Shown piece after piece: positions 15,690-22,545 of a stretch of DNA of 64,000 nt. The notes beneath the pieces were generated by a model that was not told where the DNA came from, searched no databases, and saw only the letters and a list, made by a program, of their open reading frames with translations. How positions within the stretch are numbered: position 1 is the stretch's first letter; every line of letters begins with the position of its first letter. The stretch lies in the IMG/VR virus record IMGVR_UViG_3300042465_000293, positions 1-64,000 of that record, one strand, 5' to 3'. Origin of the DNA: a virus. The translations under genes were made by a program, and so were the position numbers.

Positions 15690-16784
15690 TTACTTCTTGT
15701 CAGCGGCAAACATGTAGTTGTTTGCCATAGCCCATGCCGTGAACTTCTTGTTGGTCATGACCACAGACTGCTTGGCATACTTGGGGTTGCGCACACCGTT
15801 GGCGAACATACCCTGTGCCTCTTTGTCAAGGCGCACCATGTAGTCCATCCACGCATCAATCCAATCACGGTCGATCACAGACAATGAGCGATACACCACC
15901 ATACATACAGCCGCCGCGCTGTCAGGCACCTTGGCATTCATCGGGTCTTTCTTGATTGATTCGAGCGAGGGCAACTGATCAGCCAACTTCACGAACGCCA
16001 TCAAGTCCATGGCACCGCGTTCACCGATAGTGCCCATCAGTAAAGCTGTCATAGTTTGATCGTCTACACCATGGCGGCCCTTGAGCCAATCAGATGCGGC
16101 TTCGAGTGAACGAGGCGTGACGAACGCAGTGCGCTGTTGCTTGGGGTGATAGATGTACGGATTCTGTTCGGGGTCTTTGACATCCTCGAACGAGTGGAAC
16201 AACTGAGGGTTGTCCTTGCACCATCCAAGCAATGTGTGATCGACACCGTTGTTGACACCCCACTCAATCCATTCCATGTTAGACGGCTTACGCGCTGTGA
16301 CCACAGTCATGCGGTTACGTGCATGGGGAGGGAGCAGGTCGCCCACACCCTCTGCCCCGAGGTTGGTCGTGGCAAATCTAATAGACTTGTCTGTTAACGT
16401 GTAACCACCCATCTTGCCTTCGAGCAAGAGCCTGAGCATGGCGTTCTTCACGGCAGGGTTGGCCTTGCCGTACTCGTCAACCATGAGGATGATGTCTTTC
16501 CCTAAGTGCAGACCGAGTTCTTCGTTGGTCACGTAGCGTACGTACCCTTGCTCGTCAATGGTCTGCAACTGAGGGATGGTGATGTCGCCCAAGTCTTTGG
16601 TCGTGCAGTCAAAGTAGCACATGATGTGATTCGGCAGTGCCTTGCCCAAGGTCTTGAGCAGGGATGATTTGCCTGTGCCCATGTGACCTTGCACGAGGAT
16701 GGTGCGCTTGTTGCCACCGATACGGATGGCAGTCTCGATTTGGTCGAGGCCGAGAGAGTACATTGCGATTGCTTGATTAGCCAT
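15690..16784 (-). CDS. MoxR-family AAA+ ATPase
   Basis: This 364-residue AAA+ protein has Walker A GHMGTGKS (Lys39), Walker B IILMVDEYGKA (Asp103-Glu104), sensor 1 in RFATTNLG, and an arginine in HARNRM that fits the arginine finger. The layout matches the MoxR/CobS clade, which remodels protein partners carrying VWA domains. The VWA-metallopeptidase gene follows 10 bases downstream. A copy of the palindromic operator GTTATACGGTGTATAAC lies 42 bases upstream of the ATG, which suggests separate control from the gene before it. The substrate is unknown. Confidence 0.85.
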   Translation of the reverse strand: MANQAIAMYSLGLDQIETAIRIGGNKRTILVQGHMGTGKSSLLKTLGKALPNHIMCYFDCTTKDLGDITIPQLQTIDEQGYVRYVTNEELGLHLGKDIILMVDEYGKANPAVKNAMLRLLLEGKMGGYTLTDKSIRFATTNLGAEGVGDLLPPHARNRMTVVTARKPSNMEWIEWGVNNGVDHTLLGWCKDNPQLFHSFEDVKDPEQNPYIYHPKQQRTAFVTPRSLEAASDWLKGRHGVDDQTMTALLMGTIGERGAMDLMAFVKLADQLPSLESIKKDPMNAKVPDSAAAVCMVVYRSLSVIDRDWIDAWMDYMVRLDKEAQGMFANGVRNPKYAKQSVVMTNKKFTAWAMANNYMFAADKK

Positions 16785-16825
16785 GATATTTTCCTGTTGA
16801 GGTTTAGGTTAAGTTGTGGTTAGTT

Positions 16826-16842
16826 GTTATACGGTGTATAAC
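16826..16842. promoter_or_regulatory. Palindromic operator copy 1 (upstream of MoxR ATPase)
   Basis: GTTATACGGTGTATAAC is a 17-bp sequence with perfect 7-bp arms around a 3-base centre. It lies between the DUF3150-like gene stop (16856) and the MoxR start (16784). It is one of six near-identical copies in this window and probably binds a dimeric regulator. Confidence 0.7.
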
Positions 16843-16855
16843 TTAGAAGCCGAGC

Positions 16856-17755
16856 TTAGAAGCCCAGTGAGGGCAGGTTGTCGATAGTCTTGCGAACTTC
16901 GTTCACCTTGCGTCTTGTCTCTGCACGCAGATACGGGTCTTCACGCAGAGCATCAGGTGTTATGCCACGCATCGCTTCATCGAGGTCACGCTGTGCGGCA
17001 ATCATCACGGGGTCGCCTGTCACGTTGCATGCACCGAGCAACTCGATGATGTCCGTCACGTTTGACACGAGTGAATCGCGGAACACCTTGCGGGTCATGT
17101 CGTCAGCGTAGTCGAGGCGTTCTGACATCTTTGTCAGTGCATCGTGCGCTCTGCGCCACACGTCACCCATCGCGGCTTGTAGCTGTGTGGCGTAGTAACC
17201 CTCGTACTGAGAACGCAGGGCGTCTTCGGTCTCGTTGCCGATGCTCACACGCCAGTCACCCGCATCAGGCAGGGGCATGTAGTTCATCTTGAATCGAAAC
17301 TTAGAAGTCAAGCTGTCAGCGGATGGATACTCGTCAGCGTTGAACAAGTCACCGAGCTTGAGTTGGGCATTCTGAATCTCCCACGAGTACGCATCGAGGA
17401 ACGCTTGCACGAGGCGTTGGTATTCGTTCTGTAACGCTGTCATTTCGCTGTGATACTTGAAGTATTGTGTTGTTGGCAACAAGCGCAGACCTGTGTCAGA
17501 CCATGGCATGGTGCATGCGTAGTGCACGTTACGTGCATTGGCTGTGAACTTCTGCACCGCATCCAATTCGGCACAGTCACCGAGGAGTTTCTTGTGCACG
17601 TTGGCCACGCCCTTGTCAGCATGGTTGCTTGTGGTCACATCTTGTGAGGCACGTTTGTCGAGCTTGCGCCCTGTCCATGTGCCGATGGATAGTTCAACGA
17701 GCATTGCCGCTGTTGAGATGGATGGCACCGCTGTGCCTGTCATTGAGTTTGTCAT
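16856..17755 (-). CDS. DUF3150-like protein of the MoxR/VWA module
   Basis: This 299-residue protein is mostly helical. The stretch MLVELSIGTWTGRKLDKRAS and the later GDLFNADEYPSADSLTSKFR resemble DUF3150 proteins. From memory, those occur next to MoxR-type ATPases and CobT/VWA proteins on phages and conjugative elements. Its probable role is a third component or adaptor of the module, but no activity is known. The ATG follows AACAGGAAACTGAC. A palindromic operator lies 21 bases upstream, and a strong sigma70-type promoter sits at 17835-17863. Confidence 0.65.
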   Translation of the reverse strand: MTNSMTGTAVPSISTAAMLVELSIGTWTGRKLDKRASQDVTTSNHADKGVANVHKKLLGDCAELDAVQKFTANARNVHYACTMPWSDTGLRLLPTTQYFKYHSEMTALQNEYQRLVQAFLDAYSWEIQNAQLKLGDLFNADEYPSADSLTSKFRFKMNYMPLPDAGDWRVSIGNETEDALRSQYEGYYATQLQAAMGDVWRRAHDALTKMSERLDYADDMTRKVFRDSLVSNVTDIIELLGACNVTGDPVMIAAQRDLDEAMRGITPDALREDPYLRAETRRKVNEVRKTIDNLPSLGF

Positions 17756-17775
17756 GTCAGTTTCCTGTTAAGTTT

Positions 17776-17792
17776 GTTATACGGTGTATAAC
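17776..17792. promoter_or_regulatory. Palindromic operator copy 2 (leader of DUF3150-like gene)
   Basis: GTTATACGGTGTATAAC is identical to copy 1. It lies in the leader between the promoter at 17835-17863 and the ATG at 17755, about 35 bases downstream of the expected transcription start. Binding here would block elongation or initiation. Confidence 0.7.
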
Positions 17793-17834
17793 CTTGGGGT
17801 TAACCGACTGAGCGAATTCCCAGTCGATAAGTCT

Positions 17835-17863
17835 ATTGTACCACATGCGGGTATCTAAGTCAA
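17835..17863 (-). promoter_or_regulatory. Sigma70-type promoter P2 for the MoxR/VWA module
   Basis: Minus strand: TTGACT (17863-17858), a 17-base spacer, then TACAAT (17840-17835). The bases just upstream of the -35 box (AAAACATCACAAAACAC) are identical to those upstream of promoter P1 at 18.44 kb, so the two may share an activator or UP-type element. Confidence 0.75.
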
Positions 17864-17883
17864 GTGTTTTGTGATGTTTTATA

Positions 17884-18093
17884 TCAGTTTGTACCTTTCT
17901 TTGTTGGTATCTCAGACTGCCAAATGCACTCGTTGATGTGCACCTTGCCTTTGGAATCGGTGTATGTCTCACCGCACCCTGCCGCCCATTCGAGAAGCAA
18001 GTAGGCAAAGAACAAGACCATTGCCGCACCGATGATGCCTTGAACAAGCCAGAGGACTAACGGCTTGATGTAACGTGTCCAAAGATGTTTCAT
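17884..18093 (-). CDS. Small membrane protein
   Basis: The protein has 69 residues. A basic N-terminus (MKHLWTRYIK) is followed by one long hydrophobic segment (about residues 11-36: PLVLWLVQGIIGAAMVLFFA and onward), then a short polar C-terminal part with GETYTDSKGKVHINECIW and two Cys (about 40 and 56). The topology is probably N-in with the small domain outside. It overlaps the upstream zinc-finger gene. As an early membrane protein it could affect superinfection or host physiology; the function is unknown. Confidence 0.7.
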   Translation of the reverse strand: MKHLWTRYIKPLVLWLVQGIIGAAMVLFFAYLLLEWAAGCGETYTDSKGKVHINECIWQSEIPTKKGTN

Positions 18094-18329
18094 GTTGTCC
18101 TCTTGGGGTTGAGTTGTTTGAGCATGCTTGCATCGGTGAACAGCATGTAGTTGGATTTGTTCATGGGGGCAACGGTGTGCTTGACTTGCTTGGCGGCTTT
18201 CTCACCGCAGTCGAGGCATGTGGTGTAGCCGATGCGAGAACGTGCAGGGGCCACGCGCTGTGCGTAGCAACAGGTGCAAACAAGTTGATGGGCATGGTGT
18301 TCTCGGGTTGACTCTCGGGATTCTCTCAT
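18090..18329 (-). CDS. Small zinc-finger protein
   Basis: The 79-residue protein has VCTCCYAQR and a later TTCLDCGEKAAKQVKHTVAP, giving two Cys pairs that could bind one zinc. The remainder (MNKSNYMLFTDASMLKQLNP) is a pattern I recall from other phage early proteins. It is the first gene of the minus-strand early operon, behind promoter P1 and a palindromic operator. Its ATG follows ATCAGGAGATACATCAC. The function is unknown; being first suggests an immediate-early role. Confidence 0.7.
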   Translation of the reverse strand: MRESRESTREHHAHQLVCTCCYAQRVAPARSRIGYTTCLDCGEKAAKQVKHTVAPMNKSNYMLFTDASMLKQLNPKRTT

Positions 18330-18351
18330 GTGATGTATCTCCTGATAAGTT

Positions 18352-18368
18352 GTTATACGGGGTATAAC
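18352..18368. promoter_or_regulatory. Palindromic operator copy 3 (leader of first early gene)
   Basis: GTTATACGGGGTATAAC has the same 7-bp arms as the other copies with a GGG centre. It lies between promoter P1 (18419-18447) and the first early gene start (18329), in the same relative place as copy 2 with respect to P2. Confidence 0.7.
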
Positions 18369-18418
18369 ATTGTTGGTGGTCTTGAACCTTCAAGACGCTT
18401 TATCAACCAACAGACTAT

Positions 18419-18447
18419 AGTATACCACGATGAACTGTCTATGTCAA
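18419..18447 (-). promoter_or_regulatory. Strong sigma70-type early promoter P1
   Basis: Minus strand: a consensus TTGACA (18447-18442), a 17-base spacer, and TATACT (18424-18419). It should drive the whole minus-strand early operon. Upstream bases AAAACATCACAAAACAC match those at P2 exactly. Confidence 0.8.
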
Positions 18448-18668
18448 GTGTTTTGTGATGTTTTGTGTGTGATTATGCGGAGATGTGTAGTGTTCTTTAG
18501 AAAGGTAAATGTTCTTGTAATGTAGCTGTGCAAGTCCTTGATGTTCCACAATGTTCTAAAAGTACCGTCAAAAAAGACACACCCCGACCCTTCCCGAACA
18601 CGTGCCAACTTTTTAAAATCTGAGGGAAAAAAGCTGGCTGATCAATTTATACCTTCGGACTCTTTTCC

Positions 18669-18967
18669 TAAAAACGAACATTACAAACAAACTATCTATC
18701 TATCTATTATCTTATTATCTAATGCACAAGATATTTTCTTTTGCCTCTCGGCAGGAGTTATCAAATGCCATCTAATGCAGTTTTATAATGTTCTTACGAA
18801 AACGAACATTGCAGGAACATTGCGGAACATTAGGGGGTAAAAACGAACATTAGGCGTTACAAAAAACATGTTAGCCATTTGAGCAAAACGAACAATGTAA
18901 ACCCGACTAAAACGAACAATAGAACAATACTTAAAAACGAACAATAGAACAAAGCCAAAAGCGAACA
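18669..18967. repeat. Iteron-like array AAAACGAACAWT
   Basis: Seven copies of AAAACGAACA(A/T)T or close variants were seen. The CGAACA core starts at 18675, 18803, 18844, 18889, 18913, 18938 and 18962. The last four are spaced 24, 25 and 24 bases apart. Between 18804 and 18833 the shorter unit GGAACATTGC occurs three times in tandem. Inverted TGTTC words occur at 18491-18557 and 18787-18794. Regular spacing near 2.3 helical turns suggests cooperative binding of a replication or regulatory protein. Confidence 0.65.
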
Positions 18968-18974
18968 GTCTGCA

Positions 18975-19022
18975 CTCGTCGCCGCTTCAGGAACTGGTTT
19001 CGGGTGTTATACCGTGGATAAC
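18975..19022 (+). repeat. 48-bp direct repeat, copy A, ending in an operator
   Basis: CTCGTCGCCGCTTCAGGAAC, then TGGTTTCGGGTGTTATACCG and onward, is repeated at 19134-19181 with only a few differences (offset 159). The right end is palindrome copy 4. Confidence 0.75.
19006..19022. promoter_or_regulatory. Palindromic operator copy 4
   Basis: GTTATACCGTGGATAAC is one base away from perfect arms. It lies at the right end of the first 48-bp direct repeat, next to the last iteron. Confidence 0.65.
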
Positions 19023-19133
19023 ATGGAATATTTTGGGGTGCAAAGAATCAAGCGGCAGCTCGTGTGGTGTATCACACAGTGGCTTGTTATGGTGTGGTGA
19101 TGAGCCAGTGGCTCACGGATCGGGCGCGTAATG

Positions 19134-19181
19134 CTCGTCGCCGCTTCAGGAACTGGTTTCAGATGTTATACCGTGTATAAC
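19134..19181 (+). repeat. 48-bp direct repeat, copy B, ending in an operator
   Basis: This is the second copy of the repeat at 18975-19022, with a perfect palindrome at its end. The 111 bases between the copies include GTGGTG-rich DNA but no gene. Confidence 0.75.
19165..19181. promoter_or_regulatory. Palindromic operator copy 5
   Basis: GTTATACCGTGTATAAC is a perfect 7-bp arm palindrome immediately beyond the terminator of the 167-residue gene. Confidence 0.7.
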
Positions 19182-19196
19182 ACCAAAAAATTTAGA

Positions 19197-19230
19197 CGAA
19201 AAAAAACCCCCGACCAAAAGGTCAGGGGTT
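19197..19230 (-). terminator. Rho-independent terminator of the 19243-19746 gene
   Basis: The stem ACCCCCGACC/GGTCAGGGGT (19206-19215 with 19220-19229, one mismatch, loop of four bases) is followed on the minus strand by eight T. It lies 13 bases after the gene stop and insulates that gene from the origin region. Confidence 0.85.
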
Positions 19231-19242
19231 GGGGTTGATCAA

Positions 19243-19746
19243 TTACTTGATCAGTGCTGAAGCAGACTTCAGATATTTCACCATCTCAGTGGCTGAGAAC
19301 GTCACCGCTTCAGCCTTCTCTACTTTGTCAATCCATGCGGTCAGGTCACGCTTCAGGCGCGTTGCCATGTCGCTGACCTTCTTTGCACCGCGTTCGTCAT
19401 CGGTCATCATTTCATCTTGCTCAGCCTTGCGAACGTGACTGGTGACCTTCACCAGCTTTGCACCAGTCTGCTGAACAATCCAACGCTTAGTGACCTTCTC
19501 CTCATCGCTCAGCGATGTTGTGGGCTTTGCCATGATAGCTTGCTCAGTCTTTGTGAAGCTGAGCAAGATCACGTTCTTTTTAAACGCATCGCGGTATTCT
19601 TTGTCACCGTCTAATGTCTCCGATGTCACGCCTTCAGCACGCAAGGCGTCAGCCGCTTTCAACCAACGCTTCTGGACAGCCGTGTCAGCCTTCAGCGTGT
19701 CAACCACAGTAGTGATTGTCTCAGCGGATAATGTAAATGTAGCCAT
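19243..19746 (-). CDS. Hypothetical helical early protein of the control region
   Basis: This 167-residue protein is charged and almost wholly helical, with no Cys or aromatic clusters. It starts MATFTLSAETITTVVDTLKA. The region KVTSHVRKAEQDEMMTDDER is the most polar. It has its own promoter (19815-19843), a good ribosome-binding site (AAAAGGAACTATC) and its own strong terminator, so it is a single-gene unit set between operator copies 5 and 6. That position suits a regulator or origin-binding protein, but no DNA-binding motif is evident. Confidence 0.7.
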   Translation of the reverse strand: MATFTLSAETITTVVDTLKADTAVQKRWLKAADALRAEGVTSETLDGDKEYRDAFKKNVILLSFTKTEQAIMAKPTTSLSDEEKVTKRWIVQQTGAKLVKVTSHVRKAEQDEMMTDDERGAKKVSDMATRLKRDLTAWIDKVEKAEAVTFSATEMVKYLKSASALIK

Positions 19747-19814
19747 GATAGTTCCTTTTAGGATTTACCGACTGAGTGCGCTACTTGTGTCCGCATTTCC
19801 CAACCGATGACTGA

Positions 19815-19843
19815 ACTTTAACAAAGCATGGTACGTTTGTCAA
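19815..19843 (-). promoter_or_regulatory. Promoter of the 19243-19746 gene
   Basis: Minus strand: TTGACA (19843-19838), 17 bases, then TAAAGT (19820-19815). The -35 box is consensus and the -10 box matches at four of six. Operator copy 6 lies about 33 bases upstream of the -35 box. Confidence 0.6.
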
Positions 19844-19876
19844 GGAATAGGCACGATTAAATAGAATCCGATACTT

Positions 19877-19893
19877 GTTATACCGCGTATAAC
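19877..19893. promoter_or_regulatory. Palindromic operator copy 6
   Basis: GTTATACCGCGTATAAC has perfect 7-bp arms. It lies upstream of the promoter for the 19243-19746 gene, between it and the C-tract region that precedes the terminase genes. It could act on transcription in either direction. Confidence 0.7.
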
Positions 19894-20276
19894 ATCGCAC
19901 CGAATCGAATTTAGCCCTATGGCTGACCCACCCGTACGCCACCCCCCGCTGTATGGTTAAGAGTCCCTGTGGCTGCGTAGGTATGCTATTCCGCGCAAAT
20001 ACCCCCCACCCCCCTTAATTAGACTTGCCATTACTGTATATCCATCCAGCTATACAGGAAACACCCCCCATGCAAAAAAGTGGTAACGCCTAAAAAATAT
20101 ACTTTAACTCCACGTAGAGACTACCCCCTATCATGTTTATACATAACACACGGGTACGTCTCCGCGGGTTACATAGGACTACCCCCCATAACATCTTTTA
20201 GGATACCTACGTGGCATAAATGCAGAGTCGTATTTGACACCACAAGAAAATCAGTTACTATTACGCATCGGTCTAC
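19894..20276. other. Gene-free region before terminase with phased C-tracts
   Basis: No credible gene was seen. Runs of five or six C, each preceded by A, begin at 19942, 20002, 20064, 20124 and 20182, about 60 bases apart (60, 62, 60, 58). The last two share the wider context GACTACCCCC. An inverted repeat CTGTATA/TATACAG lies at 20034-20057. The region directly precedes the terminase small subunit gene, where cos or pac sites are often found, so it is a candidate packaging recognition region. Confidence 0.5.
20234..20261 (+). promoter_or_regulatory. Putative late promoter before terminase
   Basis: TTGACA (20234-20239), a 16-base spacer, then TACTAT (20256-20261). Transcription would start near 20268, only about 9 bases before the first candidate ATG of the terminase small subunit, implying a very short or leaderless mRNA. 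The -10 box is weak. Confidence 0.45.
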
Positions 20277-20981
20277 ATGGACTTGCGCACAATGACACTT
20301 GAACTCATGCCAGAATTTGGGGTAGAGATCATCCCAGACATTCCATACCTCGACCTGCGAGAAAGGGCCGAGGCTGCTTGCCGTTCCATTCTCTTATTAG
20401 AGGAACATGGGCTGGAGGTGCAAGAACCCAACGAGGAAGATGCACAAGCTGCGGCTGTAATCACCACGGCGTACGCCAACAGCCCACACAATACAAGTAA
20501 TGCAGTGTCAAATGCACGTGCGTCATCCCTGACGCCTGCTTCACTCCTGAATATTCGGTCGTATCTGGACGAATACGGCAGGGCTGTGGTCACACATGCC
20601 ATTGAGGTGCGTCACATGGTGACAAACCGGTTGCTGGAAGAGTCCCAGAACCCTGACCCACGCATCAGAATCCGTGCACTGGAGCTTTTGGGCAAGCACA
20701 GCGACGTGGGGCTGTTCACCGACAGGTCAGAAGTGACGATTACGCACCAGTCAACGGACGAATTGAAGGCACGGCTGCGTGCCAAGCTCCAAAGGCTCAT
20801 CCAAAGACCAGATATGCCCACCGATGCGGTGGAGATTGGCGGGGATGTGATCGACGTGGATGCAGAAATGGGATTGAGCACCCCAAAAACACCCGTCGAA
20901 GCGGAAATATCACAAGAAATTGCAGAAAACGTGCAAAAACCGGCTTTATATGAGCCGGAAAACGAGAATTTTGATGACTGA
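20277..20981 (+). CDS. Probable terminase small subunit
   Basis: The protein has 234 residues and sits immediately upstream of the large terminase, the usual place for the small subunit. It is mostly helical and acidic. The middle (SSLTPASLLNIRSYLDEYGR) and the helix DPRIRIRALELLGKHSDVGL suit a DNA-recognition and oligomerisation core, and a flexible acidic tail follows. The ATG at 20277 lacks a Shine-Dalgarno site and sits just after a possible promoter. Another ATG at 20292 is possible. Assignment rests mainly on position and general composition. Confidence 0.65.
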   Translation: MDLRTMTLELMPEFGVEIIPDIPYLDLRERAEAACRSILLLEEHGLEVQEPNEEDAQAAAVITTAYANSPHNTSNAVSNARASSLTPASLLNIRSYLDEYGRAVVTHAIEVRHMVTNRLLEESQNPDPRIRIRALELLGKHSDVGLFTDRSEVTITHQSTDELKARLRAKLQRLIQRPDMPTDAVEIGGDVIDVDAEMGLSTPKTPVEAEISQEIAENVQKPALYEPENENFDD

Positions 20982-22536
20982 AAGCACTTCTCTCAGTGCA
21001 GATGACTTCACAGAGGTCGAAATCCGGCTAATGCTGGACAATATTGACGCTTATACGCCTGAAGAACAGGCCGAAATTGAGAAAATTGCAGACATTATTG
21101 ACAGTCGCAAGACGGCAAAAGCATGTTTTGACGATCTGGTGGAGTTCTGCAAACACATGCAGCCAGACTACAAGGTGGGTAAACACCACCGCAGATTGGC
21201 CAATTTGCTGATGGACATTGCTGCGGGGAACAAAGACCGTGTGTGCGTGAACATGCCACCACGACACGGCAAGTCGCAGATGGTGTCTATCTATTTCCCG
21301 GCTTGGTTTCTGGGAAAATACCCGAACAAGAAGGTGCTGATGGTCTCCCACACCACAGACCTCGCCGTGGACTTTGGCCGCAAGGTCAGGAACATCATTG
21401 ACTCAGATGACTACAAACTCGTCTTCCCCAACGTCGGACTTGCCTCAGACTCAAAAAGCGCAGGACGCTGGAGCACAAGCGCCGGTGGCGAATACTTCGC
21501 CTGTGGTGTCGGCTCTGCTCTGGCTGGCCGTGGTGCTGATTTGCTTCTTGTCGATGATCCTCATAATGAACAGGACATCATCAATGGAAACTTTGACGTA
21601 TTCGACAAAGCCTACGAGTGGTTTACATACGGTGCCCGTACTCGTCTCATGCCCGGTGGCCGCGTTGCCATTGTGCAAACAAGGTGGCATCAGAACGACC
21701 TGACAGGTCGCGTCACCAATGACATGCGGGCCAACGAGGGCTCTGATCAGTACGAGGTGATTGAGTTCCCAGCCATCGTGGACACGGAGCAGACAGACGG
21801 AAGCATTGTGCAAAAGCCGCTGTGGCCTGAGTTCTTCGACATGAAGGCGCTGCTGAGAACCAAGGCGTCAATGCCTACGTTCCAGTGGAATGCGCAGTAC
21901 CAGCAGAACCCCACCGCAGAAGAAGCGTCGGTCGTCAAGCGTGACTGGTGGAAGCTCTGGGAGAAGGAAGACCCACCAATATGTGAGTACGTGATCATGA
22001 GTCTGGACGCGGCGGCTGAGAGCCACAACCGCGCTGACTTTACCGCCCTGACAACATGGGGCGTGTTCATGAACGACGAGGAAGGGTGCCACAACATCAT
22101 CCTGCTCAACTCAATCAAAAAGCGGCTGGAATTCCCAGAACTCAAAGAACTCGCGTATTCTGAATACCAAGAGTGGGAGCCAGATGCGTTCATCGTGGAG
22201 AAGAAATCTGCGGGTACGCAGCTTTACCAAGAGATGAGACGTACCGGTATTCCTGTGGGGGAGTACACCCCGCACAGAGGTAGCGGAGATAAGCTGGCAC
22301 GGTTAAACTCTGTGGCAGACATCGTGCGCTCTGGTTTGTGCTGGGTGCCTGACACCCGCTGGGCCGAGGAGGTCGTGGAGGAGATTGCAGGTTTCCCATT
22401 CATGAGTAACGATGACTTGGTGGACTCAACGGTCATGGCACTGATGCGGTTTCGCCAAGGGGGCTTCATCCGATTGCCTTCTGACGAGCCGGATGAGATT
22501 CGATATTTCAAGTCCCGCAAGGGCGGATACTACTAA
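20974..22536 (+). CDS. terL: Terminase large subunit
   Basis: The packaging motor has 520 residues from the ATG at 20974, which overlaps the small-subunit stop; the frame is open further up. The ATPase domain has the P-loop MPPRHGKSQM and Walker B LLLVDDPHNE. The C-terminal RNase H-like nuclease domain starts at MSLDAAAES, with further acidic residues in AFIVEKKSAG and NDDLVDSTVMA. The PRHGKS form is typical of the terminase family that includes the psiM2 ORF9-type proteins. It cleaves and translocates the genome into the prohead through the portal. Confidence 0.92.
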   Translation: MTESTSLSADDFTEVEIRLMLDNIDAYTPEEQAEIEKIADIIDSRKTAKACFDDLVEFCKHMQPDYKVGKHHRRLANLLMDIAAGNKDRVCVNMPPRHGKSQMVSIYFPAWFLGKYPNKKVLMVSHTTDLAVDFGRKVRNIIDSDDYKLVFPNVGLASDSKSAGRWSTSAGGEYFACGVGSALAGRGADLLLVDDPHNEQDIINGNFDVFDKAYEWFTYGARTRLMPGGRVAIVQTRWHQNDLTGRVTNDMRANEGSDQYEVIEFPAIVDTEQTDGSIVQKPLWPEFFDMKALLRTKASMPTFQWNAQYQQNPTAEEASVVKRDWWKLWEKEDPPICEYVIMSLDAAAESHNRADFTALTTWGVFMNDEEGCHNIILLNSIKKRLEFPELKELAYSEYQEWEPDAFIVEKKSAGTQLYQEMRRTGIPVGEYTPHRGSGDKLARLNSVADIVRSGLCWVPDTRWAEEVVEEIAGFPFMSNDDLVDSTVMALMRFRQGGFIRLPSDEPDEIRYFKSRKGGYY

Positions 22537-22545
22537 GGACAAATC

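Larger units (their letters stand above)
18330..19196. other. Intergenic control region and candidate replication origin
   Basis: No convincing gene was seen in about 870 bases. The region holds operator 3, promoter P1, an AT-rich stretch with TATC repeats (about 18690-18722), many GAACA/TGTTC words in both orientations, an iteron-like array (18669-18967), and two 48-bp direct repeats that each end in a palindromic operator. Iterons beside AT-rich DNA, at the head of the replication operon, are typical of a theta-type origin. The initiator protein is not identified. Confidence 0.55.

Noticed and set aside
14441-17755. Cobalamin biosynthesis (CobS/CobT cobaltochelatase)
   Set aside because: The ATPase and VWA proteins are related to that pair, but no CobN or other cobalt-chelation gene is present. 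The HECYH domain and the DUF3150-like partner point to a different MoxR-VWA system.
18538-18840. Open frame of 100 codons on the plus strand inside the origin region
   Set aside because: It lies across the iteron repeats and AT-rich tract, has no ribosome-binding site, and its composition follows the repeats. It looks like chance.
18484-19022. CRISPR-like array
   Set aside because: The GAACA repeats are short and irregular without uniform spacers. They fit iterons better.
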